The notes under the pieces were generated by a model. The model did no database searches and was not told the origin of the DNA. It saw only the letters and a list, made by a program, of their open reading frames with translations. The position numbers and the translations under genes are program-made. This document shows, in pieces, positions 23,362 through 31,149 of a stretch of 64,000 nucleotides of DNA (its first letter is position 1; every line of letters begins with the position of its first letter). This DNA comes from Candidatus Dormiibacterota bacterium (GTDB lineage Bacteria > Chloroflexota > Dormibacteria > Dormibacterales > Dormibacteraceae), in the NCBI GenBank assembly GCA_003169845.1, contig PNAG01000021.1:1-64000 (forward strand), read 5' to 3'.

Positions 23362-23716
23362 GGGCGCGACCCCAGTCCGTTTCGACACGCCTCAAGTCCG
23401 GCCTTCCGCTGCCCTCTGACGCCGGCCGGACCTCGTAACCCAGAGCACGCAGCGCTTCGTCGATCCACAGGAGTGCCATCTCTTCGGTGTTGGGCCACGC
23501 CTCTGCAGAGAAATCGGGCAGGCCGGTGTCGATGACCACCCGAGCGGCCACGCGCAGCAATCGCCGCGCCAGGGGAGCCGCTTCAGGGACGCTCAAAGCC
23601 AGGTCCTCGAGAGCACGCGAGAGCATGAAGCAGGCGGCGTTGAACGTCTGGGCGTCAATGGGCTCGCTCCCGGCGAGCCGTTCGGCGAGGCCGGCTCTCA
23701 AATCGGTGGGGTCCAT
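23354..23716 (-). CDS. Hypothetical protein, 120 residues
   Basis: Not recognised. A soluble, helical, acidic protein (DLRAGLAERLAGSEPIDAQTFNAACFMLSRALEDLALSVPEAAPLARRLLRVAARVV) without cysteine pairs or membrane segments. ATG 23716 was chosen; ATG 23731 in frame would add five residues but lies inside the greA -10 box. It is convergent with the TadG-like gene (8-base overlap) and divergent from greA, 27 bases between starts. Codon usage fits its neighbours, so I consider it a real gene. Confidence 0.6.
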   Translation of the reverse strand: MDPTDLRAGLAERLAGSEPIDAQTFNAACFMLSRALEDLALSVPEAAPLARRLLRVAARVVIDTGLPDFSAEAWPNTEEMALLWIDEALRALGYEVRPASEGSGRPDLRRVETDWGRALS

Positions 23717-23725
23717 CCGCCGGGT

Positions 23726-23731
23726 TATCAT
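23726..23731 (+). promoter_or_regulatory. -10 box (TATCAT) of greA
   Basis: TATCAT lies 12 bases before ATG 23744, the same spacing as the mrfA -10 box, giving a very short leader of about six bases. No convincing -35 is seen. Confidence 0.5.
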
Positions 23732-23743
23732 TTCAGATCGAAG

Positions 23744-24208
23744 ATGGATCTAAGCGAACCTGTCTTGCTGACGCCCGAGGGGCTGGAGAAGCTCAAGCGC
23801 GATCTCGAGGTCGCGCTGAAGCGGCGTGTCGAAGCGGGCGAGCGCCTGAAAGAGGCATTCCAGCCCGGCGACATCGAGGACAACCCCGAGTACGAGCAGG
23901 CCAAGGAAGAGGTCGGCCTGCTGGACAGCCGGATCTACGAACTGCAGGAGATGATCGGGCGGGCGCAGATCATCAAGGACACGCACTCGAGCGTCGTTCA
24001 GCCAGGCTCGACGATCGAGGTCGTCGACAACGAGGGCGACGTCGAGACGTACCACCTCGTCGGCGCGGTCGAGAGCGACCCCTCCGCTGGGCGCATCTCC
24101 GTCGAATCGCCGGTGGGGCGAGCGCTGGTCGGCCGCAAGAAGGGCGACAAGATCACGGTGAGCGTCCCGGCGGGCACGCTTACGCTCACGATCAAGGCGG
24201 TCAAATAG
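23744..24208 (+). CDS. greA: Transcription elongation factor GreA
   Basis: 154 residues, standard length. N-terminal coiled-coil hairpin (about 10-75) with the tip acidic motif GDIEDNPEYEQAK that reaches the RNA polymerase active site to trigger cleavage of backtracked RNA. C-terminal FKBP-like domain (VVQPGSTIEVVDNEGDVETYHLVG ... ISVESPVGRALVGRKKGD). It rescues stalled elongation complexes. An acyl-CoA ligase gene follows on the same strand within about 10 bases of its stop. Confidence 0.95.
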   Translation: MDLSEPVLLTPEGLEKLKRDLEVALKRRVEAGERLKEAFQPGDIEDNPEYEQAKEEVGLLDSRIYELQEMIGRAQIIKDTHSSVVQPGSTIEVVDNEGDVETYHLVGAVESDPSAGRISVESPVGRALVGRKKGDKITVSVPAGTLTLTIKAVK

Positions 24209-24218
24209 AGCCACGTCG

Positions 24219-25967
24219 CTGACCGCGACCGCCTCGACTCAGGATCTAGATCCCGAATCGATCGCCGACCGCACCACGGTTGGAGTCTTCTTCCGCCAGG
24301 CCGCACGGTTCGGGGATCGCCCCCTCATTCACCACCTCCACTCGAACGCGTGGCAGGTTCATACATGGGCTGATATGCGGCGCGACGTGCTGGCTGTCGC
24401 CTCGGCCCTCATCGAGCAGGGCGTAAAGCCGGGCGACCACGTGGTGATCATGTCGGAGAACCGGCTCGAGTGGCTTTACTGCGATTACGGCATACAGGCC
24501 GCCGGCGCGATCACCGTGCCTATCTACCCGAACGTGAGCGATGACATTGCGCAGAGGATCGCGGCGGATTGCGGAGCCACGCTCGCCATCGTTTCGAACG
24601 CCACCGAGGCGGCGAAGCTCAGGGTCACCGGACCATTGCGAGCGATTGCGCTCATGGAACAAGAGGTCGCCGAATGGGTCGGCAGGCCGGCCGAGCAGCT
24701 GGCCGAGGTCAATGCGCGGCTCGCGCGCATCAGGCCCGACGACCTGTGCACGATCGTCTATACGTCTGGGACGACTGGGGATCCCAAGGGCGCGGAGCTG
24801 GCGCACCAGAACCTGGTCGACATCTCCCGTGCCGCCATCAAGGTGCACCCGCTGAGCGACAGCGATACCACGCTCTCGTTCCTCCCGTATGCGCATGTGT
24901 TCGAGCGCATCAACTGCATCTTCGTCGGCCTTATGTGCGGGTTCGAAACCTGGATCTCACGTGGAGCCGAGCATTTGACCGAGGAGCTGGCGGAGGTTCA
25001 GCCGACCATCATGTGCAGTGTTCCGCGCCTCTACGAAAAGATGCATGCGGCGGTCATGGCGCGTGTGCGCGACGCCAGCCCACCGCGACGGGCGCTGTTT
25101 CACTGGGCGTTGCGTGTCGGAACGAAATACGCCCATGACTCGACCAAGGGTCCGCTGCTGACAGCTGAGCACGCGATTGCCGACAGGTTGGTGCTGGCGT
25201 CGCTGCGCAAGCGCCTGACAGGTGGCCGGCTCCGGTTCTTCATCAGCGGCGGAGCCGGGCTGGCGCGTGAGATCGAAGAATTCTTCTGGGCGCTCGGCGT
25301 GCCGATCCTCAATGGTTGGGGCATGACGGAGACCTCCTCCGGCGCCTGTTCGAACACGCTTCATCAGCACCGCTTCCTCACCGTCGGCAAGCCGTTGCCG
25401 GGCGTCGAGCTGAAGATTGCGGACGACGGCGAGATCCTGGTCAAGAGCCCCGGCAACATGCTCGGCTACCACAACAATCCCGAGGCGACCGCCGAGATGT
25501 TGAAGGACGGATGGATCTACTCCGGGGACATCGGCGAGATTGACCCGGATGGTTTCCTCAAGATCACCGACCGCAAGAAGTCAATGTTCAAAACCGCGGG
25601 AGGCAAGTACATCGCTCCCCTGCAGCTCGAGTTTGCGCTGGCGCACGACCCGCTGATTTCGCGTTCGGTCGTGGTCGGAGAGGGCAGGCCGTACGTCACG
25701 GCGCTGATCGTGCCCGACCATGACGCAGCCGCCAAACAGGGACTGAACGAAGCCGGCCTTAAAGCGCACATTCAGGAGACCATGGACGAGGTCAACTCGC
25801 ACCTGGGGAACTGGGAGACGATCAAGTACTTCACGTTGCTGCCGGAGGACTTCACCGAGAAGTCGGGAGAGCTCTCTTTGAAAATGGACGTGAAGCGGAA
25901 GGTCGTCGCGCAGCACTACGAGAAAGAGATCGAATCGATGTACACGGGCAAAACGAAACCCTCGTAG
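24219..25967 (+). CDS. Long-chain fatty acid-CoA ligase (AMP-forming)
   Basis: ANL-superfamily ligase activating fatty acids to acyl-CoA. Visible: P-loop YTSGTTGDPKGAELAHQN, GWGMTETSSG, YSGDIGEIDPDGFLKITDRKK and the late lysine region MFKTAGGKYIAP. The first canonical start is ATG 24375, but the preceding 52 codons encode the expected family N-terminus (TVGVFFRQAARFGDRPLI and VHTWADM) with no ATG, GTG or TTG. I extend to CTG 24219 (582 residues); ATC 24261 is another possibility. No ribosome site or TANNNT box supports either, so the true start is unresolved. It may feed beta-oxidation or PHA precursors together with the enoyl-CoA hydratase at 42889. Confidence 0.85.
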   Translation: MTATASTQDLDPESIADRTTVGVFFRQAARFGDRPLIHHLHSNAWQVHTWADMRRDVLAVASALIEQGVKPGDHVVIMSENRLEWLYCDYGIQAAGAITVPIYPNVSDDIAQRIAADCGATLAIVSNATEAAKLRVTGPLRAIALMEQEVAEWVGRPAEQLAEVNARLARIRPDDLCTIVYTSGTTGDPKGAELAHQNLVDISRAAIKVHPLSDSDTTLSFLPYAHVFERINCIFVGLMCGFETWISRGAEHLTEELAEVQPTIMCSVPRLYEKMHAAVMARVRDASPPRRALFHWALRVGTKYAHDSTKGPLLTAEHAIADRLVLASLRKRLTGGRLRFFISGGAGLAREIEEFFWALGVPILNGWGMTETSSGACSNTLHQHRFLTVGKPLPGVELKIADDGEILVKSPGNMLGYHNNPEATAEMLKDGWIYSGDIGEIDPDGFLKITDRKKSMFKTAGGKYIAPLQLEFALAHDPLISRSVVVGEGRPYVTALIVPDHDAAAKQGLNEAGLKAHIQETMDEVNSHLGNWETIKYFTLLPEDFTEKSGELSLKMDVKRKVVAQHYEKEIESMYTGKTKPS

Positions 25968-25970
25968 ATT
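25965..25970 (+). promoter_or_regulatory. -10 box (TAGATT) overlapping the ligase stop codon
   Basis: TAGATT begins with the TAG stop of the ligase and ends 7 bases before ATG 25978, so the small downstream gene probably has its own leaderless promoter. Confidence 0.5.
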
Positions 25971-25977
25971 TGTCGCA

Positions 25978-26340
25978 ATGGCAGGCCCCACCGACATGTC
26001 TGAGCTCCACCTGGCGCTCGATCGGCTGCGGCCCCAGCTCTGCCACTGCGGGCTGAAGGGCGAGTGTCTGGGCTGCAAGGGCATCGAGATGGTGCGGGCG
26101 CAGGCCGAAGCGGTGGTCGCGGCCGCGAGCCAGCCGATCCTGATCCAGGTCGCGCAGGAGTCCTCGATGAAGGACATGACGACCCGCTTCCAGGCCATGT
26201 CCGAGCGCCTGATGGCGGACCCAGACATCCGCCGCTCGGCCGAGCAGATGCAGGAGCGCCTGATGGCCGACCCCGAGACGCGACAGCTTCTCGAGGAGCT
26301 GATGCGCCGCCTCGGCACGCCACCTGACGAATCGAGCTAA
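25978..26340 (+). CDS. Small cysteine-cluster protein with duplicated helical repeat
   Basis: 120 residues, not recognised. N-terminal segment CHCGLKGECLGCKG (about 22-35) offers a C-x-C and C-x-x-C arrangement that could bind a metal. The C-terminus contains a duplicated unit, SERLMADPDIRRSAEQM and QERLMADPETRQLLEEL. A TAGATT -10 box lies 7 bases before the ATG. The stop interlocks with the convergent antiporter gene (26337-26340). Confidence 0.6.
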   Translation: MAGPTDMSELHLALDRLRPQLCHCGLKGECLGCKGIEMVRAQAEAVVAAASQPILIQVAQESSMKDMTTRFQAMSERLMADPDIRRSAEQMQERLMADPETRQLLEELMRRLGTPPDESS

Positions 26341-27533
26341 GGTCGGCCGCGTGCGCGATGCACGATGGATGCGTCCTCGGCGCCCAGGGCGTCCTCCTCT
26401 TCCACATCGATTGGGCGTGGCTGGAACAGGCGCTGTGCGATCAACGTCGGGACGATCGCCGAGAGGATCACGATCGTCAGGAGCTCCGAGTACTGGGCGC
26501 GGTCGACGAGGCCGTGGTTCAGGCCGTACAGCGCCGAGATTGAGCCGAAAGTCAGGCCGGTGGCCATCAAGAGCGTGAGGTAGTTGCGGTCGCGACGGCC
26601 GACGCCGAAGGCCGCGGCCGTGGGCCACACGCCGAGAAGCTTGGATGCCATCTTCGTCAGGAACAGCAGGCCGATCACGCCCGCACCCCCGACCAGCGCC
26701 GGCACGGAGACCAAGACGCCGGCTCGAAGAAAGAAGAAAGGCGTGAGGAACGCGAACGCGATCGACCGCATGCGGTCCATCAGCAGGCGATCAGCCAGGA
26801 AGACACCGGCGGAAGCAAGCCCGATGAGGTAGGCGGGCAGCACAGCTTCACTGCCGGCCGCGCTGGCGAGACCGCCGAGCCCTAGCAGGACCAGGAACAG
26901 GAACTTGATCTCGGGCTCGCTCACGCGGTGGCCCAGGAATCTCGTTACGAGCCTCAGGGCCGGAGAGACGGCGACGATTGCGATTGCCGTCACCGCAGCG
27001 AAGGCGACGAGAACAAGGCTGAATCCCGCGAAGAGGGCTCCAAGCGCCAGCACCGTCCCCAGGTCGGTGACAAAGCAGGCGGCGAGGATGAGCTTGCCGA
27101 GATCCTTTCGGTTGAGGCCGGTCTCAACCATCACTGCGTACACCACCGCTACTGATGTCGTGCTCAGCGCAACTCCGGCGATCTCGGCGGCGTGAAGGCT
27201 CCAATCGAGCGCGAAATAGGCGACCGCCATCGCCGCGACGAACGGCAGCATGAACGAGACGAACCCGATCCCCAGGCTCGCCATCCAGTGGCGCCGCAAC
27301 GACACGGGGTCGATTTCGGCCCCCGCCAGGAACGTGAGCGTGATCGAGCCGACGCTCGCGAGAAAAGTCGTGAAAGCGGTCTCGTGGACCAGGCCGGATA
27401 CGCCGGGTAGGTTGCCGGCCAGGGCTCCGACCAGGATCTCTGCGAGGGCGACCGCAATGCCGGCGCGGATGCTGATCAGCGAGGCGGCCAGCGCAAGCGC
27501 CATCCAGACCGCCGCGATCGCGTAGATATTCAT
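26337..27533 (-). CDS. Cation:proton antiporter (CPA2 family)
   Basis: 398 residues, about 11-12 membrane segments. Family features: the GLASAAGSEAVLPAYLIGLASAGVFLA stretch, FAFLTPFFFLRAGVLVSVPAL and TDLGTVLALGALFAG, with buried acidic residues typical of Na+/H+ or K+/H+ exchangers of the KefB/NapA type. No RCK domain is attached. ATG 27533 was chosen over ATG 27581 because AGGAG lies 7 bases before it and the extra 16 residues are not membrane-like. The leader contains a hairpin that runs into the ribosome site. Confidence 0.86.
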   Translation of the reverse strand: MNIYAIAAVWMALALAASLISIRAGIAVALAEILVGALAGNLPGVSGLVHETAFTTFLASVGSITLTFLAGAEIDPVSLRRHWMASLGIGFVSFMLPFVAAMAVAYFALDWSLHAAEIAGVALSTTSVAVVYAVMVETGLNRKDLGKLILAACFVTDLGTVLALGALFAGFSLVLVAFAAVTAIAIVAVSPALRLVTRFLGHRVSEPEIKFLFLVLLGLGGLASAAGSEAVLPAYLIGLASAGVFLADRLLMDRMRSIAFAFLTPFFFLRAGVLVSVPALVGGAGVIGLLFLTKMASKLLGVWPTAAAFGVGRRDRNYLTLLMATGLTFGSISALYGLNHGLVDRAQYSELLTIVILSAIVPTLIAQRLFQPRPIDVEEEDALGAEDASIVHRARGRP

Positions 27534-27540
27534 CGGGCTT

Positions 27541-27576
27541 CTCCTCTGCCAACTGGTCGTGAATTCGTTGGTAGAG
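27541..27576 (-). promoter_or_regulatory. Leader hairpin abutting the ribosome site of the antiporter
   Basis: On the mRNA strand CTCTACCAAC (27576-27567) can pair with GTTGGCAGAG (27553-27544), nine of ten pairs, with a 13-base loop. The second arm runs into the ribosome site AGGAG (27545-27541). Upstream bases also include GAGGCT and GGCCTC, which could pair. A structured regulatory leader is possible; I cannot assign it to a known riboswitch class. Confidence 0.4.
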
Positions 27577-27670
27577 GCCATCAGCCGGAGCTCTGCGCCC
27601 TAGCGGTTCAAGGAGCGAGCCTCATCGCGCCGTCAGGCGTTCGATCTTAGCGAAAGCGGAGGGAGGGCGG

Positions 27671-28420
27671 CTATGTGGTCGAGGTTGCGGGGCTGGCCGG
27701 CGCGGCCGCCTTAGGCCGGCGCATGGGCGTGCTCCAGAATGGGATCGGGCCCGTCTGCAGCCGCTGGAGGATCGCCTGCTCCTGGGCCGAGGTCAGCTTC
27801 TTGTTCGTGACGGCGGTGTCAAGCAGCGGCTTCAGCTTGGCGATGAGGCTGGAACGGAACTGTGTTTCGGTGACAGGAGGCTTCTCCGCGGCCGCGATCT
27901 GGGACAGATTCATCCCGTTCGCGAGGTCCGTTTTCAGGGTCGCGTCACTGATGCCGAGGGCCGAAGCGGCAGCGCTGACAAGCTGCGACGTGTAGGCGCC
28001 GATGGTGGGAGCGGCGGCGCCGGGCGCCGGCTTCTTGCCGAGGTTGCCAGCCAGCGTACAAGGCGGCTGGCCGGCCAGCTTCTGCTTGATCGTGTCCGCC
28101 TGGGCCTGGGTGATGTCCTTGTTCTTGACCTCGTCGGCCAGCGTTTCGCCGATCGCCTTCTGGATCGCGGCGCTCACCTGGGCCTGGCTCTTGCCCAGGT
28201 CGCTCGACAGGTGTGAGAGGAAATCGTTGCAGACCGTGGACGCGCTCGCCTCGTTGATCGAGGCCGTGCCGGCCTGTGCGGGTTGCGGCGCGGAGGATCG
28301 GAAGCCGACATTCAGGCCGGCCGCAGACGCGGTGACCAGGACCGCGGCGCCGGCAACGGCGACGGCGCCCACGGCAAAACCGAGGACTCTCAGGTGGCGG
28401 GGCTTGGCAAGGCTTGTCAT
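27671..28420 (-). CDS. Exported helical-repeat protein (DUF2680/YckD-like pattern)
   Basis: 249 residues from ATG 28420 (GGGAGG immediately upstream). N-terminal membrane/signal helix (about 11-32, LGFAVGAVAVAGAAVLVTASAAG). The exported part contains two copies of a pattern that recurs in secreted Terrabacteria proteins: SQAQVSAAIQKAIGETLADEVKNKDITQAQADTIKQKL and the later TETQFRSSLIAKLKPLLDTAVTNKKLTSAQEQAILQRL. Two cysteines (TVCNDF, PPCTL) could pair. C-terminus Pro/Ala-rich. Function unknown. It lies upstream of the antiporter on the same strand with a 137-base gap. Confidence 0.68.
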   Translation of the reverse strand: MTSLAKPRHLRVLGFAVGAVAVAGAAVLVTASAAGLNVGFRSSAPQPAQAGTASINEASASTVCNDFLSHLSSDLGKSQAQVSAAIQKAIGETLADEVKNKDITQAQADTIKQKLAGQPPCTLAGNLGKKPAPGAAAPTIGAYTSQLVSAAASALGISDATLKTDLANGMNLSQIAAAEKPPVTETQFRSSLIAKLKPLLDTAVTNKKLTSAQEQAILQRLQTGPIPFWSTPMRRPKAAAPASPATSTT

Positions 28421-28496
28421 CACCTCCCAACTATCCCAAATCAAGCTGCGCACGTTCCTAACGCCCAACGTCAAGGTTTTGTAAGGCCCACCGCTC

Positions 28497-28502
28497 TATA
28501 TT
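28497..28502 (+). promoter_or_regulatory. -10 box (TATATT) of the 28509 gene
   Basis: TATATT ends exactly 6 bases before ATG 28509: leaderless arrangement. Confidence 0.6.
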
Positions 28503-28508
28503 CGCCAG

Positions 28509-30206
28509 ATGGAGTCACCGCCCAGCTCGGGCTGGTCAGGCAAGCACGCGGTCGAGCTTTACGTCCGCACCTACACCACGATGCTTCAGAGCTCGGGCGA
28601 GATCAAGGTCGAATCCCTCGTGCAGGCGCACCTGGGCATGGGCTCAGTGCTGCACCCGCTGGCCGCCGAGCCACAGACCGACATGGGGGCCCTTCTGTAC
28701 ACGGTCCGGCGCCTTCCGGAGGCAATCAACCGCTGCCGGCACGTGGTGATGGGCCAGAGCCCCCAGGGCTTCCGCGCGGTCCTCCACGCCGACATCCTGA
28801 GCTGGCAAAGGGTCAAGGCGCCCGCCCGCCGTCGCCGTTGGCACCACGACGGCAAGAACACCCTGGCCGTCCTCATCGCCTCCGCTTCTGACATCGACGA
28901 CCTCATCCCCACGCTGGTCGCGTACCAGATTGAGTGGAACAAGCTCCATCGCGCGCTCCAGGACGCCGACGTCTCCGACGACCAGGCGCGGCAGGCGGCG
29001 GGCGCCACAGAGGACGACTGGCGGCGGCTGCACGATGCGTGGGGAGATTCCTTCGAATCCAACCTGGCGGCGATCAAACGCGAGGAATGCAGGATCGTGC
29101 TGCGGCTCATCGGCGGGAGTCACCTCGGTTATGCGCGAAACGCGAGCCGCTGGTGGCTTCCGATCGCGTCCGCGATGGGCGAGATGGGCGCGCGAGACGC
29201 GCCCATCTATTTTGTCTCGTCCAACTCACACAGTCTGGTCAACGTGCTGACGGGGGTCGCGCGCGAGTTCGAGAGCGACATCGTCGACTGGATCGGAAGC
29301 CACCATCCCGAGCTCGACGAGGAGCGCCGAAAGCTCGAGGCCGGCCACATCCGAGCCTCGCGCCATAACTGGATGTACTACGGCGCGCGACAGGTCTTCG
29401 ACCAGCATCCCGATCGCGAGCGGATGCGCAAGCGGCGAGCCGAGATGGAAGCCGCGAATGGCGTCAGGCACATTCCGGCCAAGGGAACCGGTGTCGACTC
29501 CGCGGCCCAGGTTTTCATGCTCTCCAAGCTCGATCCCGCAGCGATCGATCCGCGGGTGGGCGCGGTGGACGAGAGCAAGCTGCGGGCGTCGGATGCATGC
29601 ATCCTCAACGTCGACTATCCGCTCGGCGAGGCCGCGTACCACATCCTGCGGCAGGTCGCCGAGCAGGCCTCATGGATGAGGGGCCTGTACGTCCTCGGCA
29701 AGGCGGCGACGCTGAACGCGGACGTGGGAGACGTGATGATTCCGAACGTCGTCCACAACGAGCACTCCGGCAACACCTACTGGCTCGCCAACTGCTTCAC
29801 CGCGGCGGACGTTCAGCCAAACCTCGTCTACGGCTCAGCGCTCGACAACCAGCGGGCGGTCACCGTGCGAGGAACGTTCTTGCAGAACCGCGACTACCTC
29901 GACTTCTACTACCACGGCCGCTACACGGTGGTGGAGATGGAGGCCGGGCCTTACCTCGACGCCTGCTATGAGATCGTGCAGCCCGACCGTTACCCGCTTG
30001 GCGAGAGCGTGAACATGGCCCAGATCAACTTCGACCTCGGAATCGTCCACTACGCGTCGGACACGCCGTACACGCAGGCCCGCACCTTGGGCGCGCGCGG
30101 GCTCAGCTATCGGGGGATGGATTCCACGTACGCATCTGCTATCGCCGTTGCGCGGAGGATCCTGCAGCGCGAGGAGGTATTGCTCCCAGAGCCACAGCCG
30201 CGCTGA
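28509..30206 (+). CDS. Large uncharacterised protein with nucleoside-phosphorylase-like C-terminus
   Basis: 565 residues, no membrane segment. I do not recognise it with certainty. The N-terminal half is helical and contains IGGSHLGYARNASRWWLPIASAMGEMGARDAPIYFVSSNSHSLVNVLTG. The C-terminal part (about 350-560) has features of the purine nucleoside phosphorylase/MTA nucleosidase fold: a strand-turn GLYVLGKAATLNADVGDVMIPN, TYWLANCF, and VVEMEAGPYLDACYE, where VEMEA recalls the family's substrate-binding signature. A distant phosphorylase-like or nucleotide-binding role is an inference (DUF6909-like proteins look similar). A TATATT -10 box sits 6 bases before the ATG. The last 68 bases overlap the convergent CDF gene. 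Confidence 0.72.
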   Translation: MESPPSSGWSGKHAVELYVRTYTTMLQSSGEIKVESLVQAHLGMGSVLHPLAAEPQTDMGALLYTVRRLPEAINRCRHVVMGQSPQGFRAVLHADILSWQRVKAPARRRRWHHDGKNTLAVLIASASDIDDLIPTLVAYQIEWNKLHRALQDADVSDDQARQAAGATEDDWRRLHDAWGDSFESNLAAIKREECRIVLRLIGGSHLGYARNASRWWLPIASAMGEMGARDAPIYFVSSNSHSLVNVLTGVAREFESDIVDWIGSHHPELDEERRKLEAGHIRASRHNWMYYGARQVFDQHPDRERMRKRRAEMEAANGVRHIPAKGTGVDSAAQVFMLSKLDPAAIDPRVGAVDESKLRASDACILNVDYPLGEAAYHILRQVAEQASWMRGLYVLGKAATLNADVGDVMIPNVVHNEHSGNTYWLANCFTAADVQPNLVYGSALDNQRAVTVRGTFLQNRDYLDFYYHGRYTVVEMEAGPYLDACYEIVQPDRYPLGESVNMAQINFDLGIVHYASDTPYTQARTLGARGLSYRGMDSTYASAIAVARRILQREEVLLPEPQPR

Positions 30207-31119
30207 CGAAGAGGCGGTGCTCGTGCGGGTGATTGTGGTCGCCGGCACCATGATGGATCTCCCCGCACGGGTGGCAGCTTTCGACCTGGATCGTCGTGTG
30301 ACCGATGGCGAACTTGCTGCAGAGCCGGCTCTCGAGGGCGCGTACGACATGCTCCGCGTCTCCCAGGGGGCAATCGCCCACCACCACGTGGCAGCTGAGC
30401 GCAACCTCGTCCGATGAAAGCGCCCAAACGTGCAGGTCGTGCATGCTCGTCACGAGCTCGGTGGCGGTGATCTCACCAGCAACGGCGGCCAGGTCGATCT
30501 CAGCGGGCGTACCCTCCATCAGCAGGTTGACCGTCTCGCGCACGATCCTCCACGCGCCGAAGGCGATGAGGACTGCGATGCCCAACGAGAGCAGCGGGTC
30601 GATGTAGAGCCAGCCGGTGAGCAGGATCACGACCCCGGCCACCACCACCCCCACCGAGGCGCCGATGTCCCCGGCGACGTGAAGCATCGCGGCCCGCACG
30701 TTCAAGCTGTGTGACTGTCCGCGCAAGCCGAACGCGACGAAAGTGTTGATGGCGATGCCGGCCAGGGCCGCCACGATAACGACGCCTCCCTGGACCGGTT
30801 CCGGGTGGGCGAGGCGGCGCACGGCTTCGTAGGCGATGGCAATCACGATCACGATCAACGTCACCGAGTTGACGAGCGCCGCCAGGATGCTGACCCGGTG
30901 GTAGCCGTAGCTGCGCCGCGCGTCTGCGGGACGGCTCGCCTGCGCGACTGCGAACCACGCGAGTCCGAGGGCAAACACATCGGTGAGCACGTGCCCGGCG
31001 TCTGAGAGAAGGGCCAGGGAGTGAGAGATCAATCCACCGGCGAGCTCGATCGCCAGCACCACGCAGGTGAGCACAAGCGCGAGCTTGAGCGCCGATCCGC
31101 GCGATCTCACCTGGTCCAT
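30139..31119 (-). CDS. CDF-family cation efflux protein (CzcD/ZitB-like)
   Basis: 326 residues, about six membrane segments, cytoplasmic C-terminal domain. Metal-site motifs: SDAGHVLTDVFAL in helix 2 (H-x-x-x-D) and MLHVAGDIGASVGV in helix 5 (H-x-x-x-D), the zinc-type pattern. The C-terminus is histidine-rich (SCHPCGEIHHGAGDHNHPHEH) and probably loads zinc. Exports Zn2+ (possibly Co2+ or Cd2+) in exchange for protons. TAGGAT lies exactly 6 bases before ATG 31119 (leaderless), 30 bases downstream of ppx. The 3' end overlaps the convergent 28509 gene by 68 bases. Confidence 0.9.
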   Translation of the reverse strand: MDQVRSRGSALKLALVLTCVVLAIELAGGLISHSLALLSDAGHVLTDVFALGLAWFAVAQASRPADARRSYGYHRVSILAALVNSVTLIVIVIAIAYEAVRRLAHPEPVQGGVVIVAALAGIAINTFVAFGLRGQSHSLNVRAAMLHVAGDIGASVGVVVAGVVILLTGWLYIDPLLSLGIAVLIAFGAWRIVRETVNLLMEGTPAEIDLAAVAGEITATELVTSMHDLHVWALSSDEVALSCHVVVGDCPLGDAEHVVRALESRLCSKFAIGHTTIQVESCHPCGEIHHGAGDHNHPHEHRLFVSAAVALGAIPPRAAGSSAQRR

Positions 31120-31125
31120 GTACTC

Positions 31126-31131
31126 ATCCTA
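31126..31131 (-). promoter_or_regulatory. -10 box (TAGGAT) of the CDF gene
   Basis: Minus-strand TAGGAT, spacer GAGTAC of 6 bases, then ATG at 31119. Confidence 0.6.
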
Positions 31132-31149
31132 CCCAGAGGGTTGAACGTT

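Noticed and set aside
27534..27670. M-box (Mg2+) riboswitch before the antiporter, because the leader contains a GAGGCTC-like stretch
   Set aside because: Only that short string matches; the rest of the M-box core is absent. Kept only as an unassigned structured leader.
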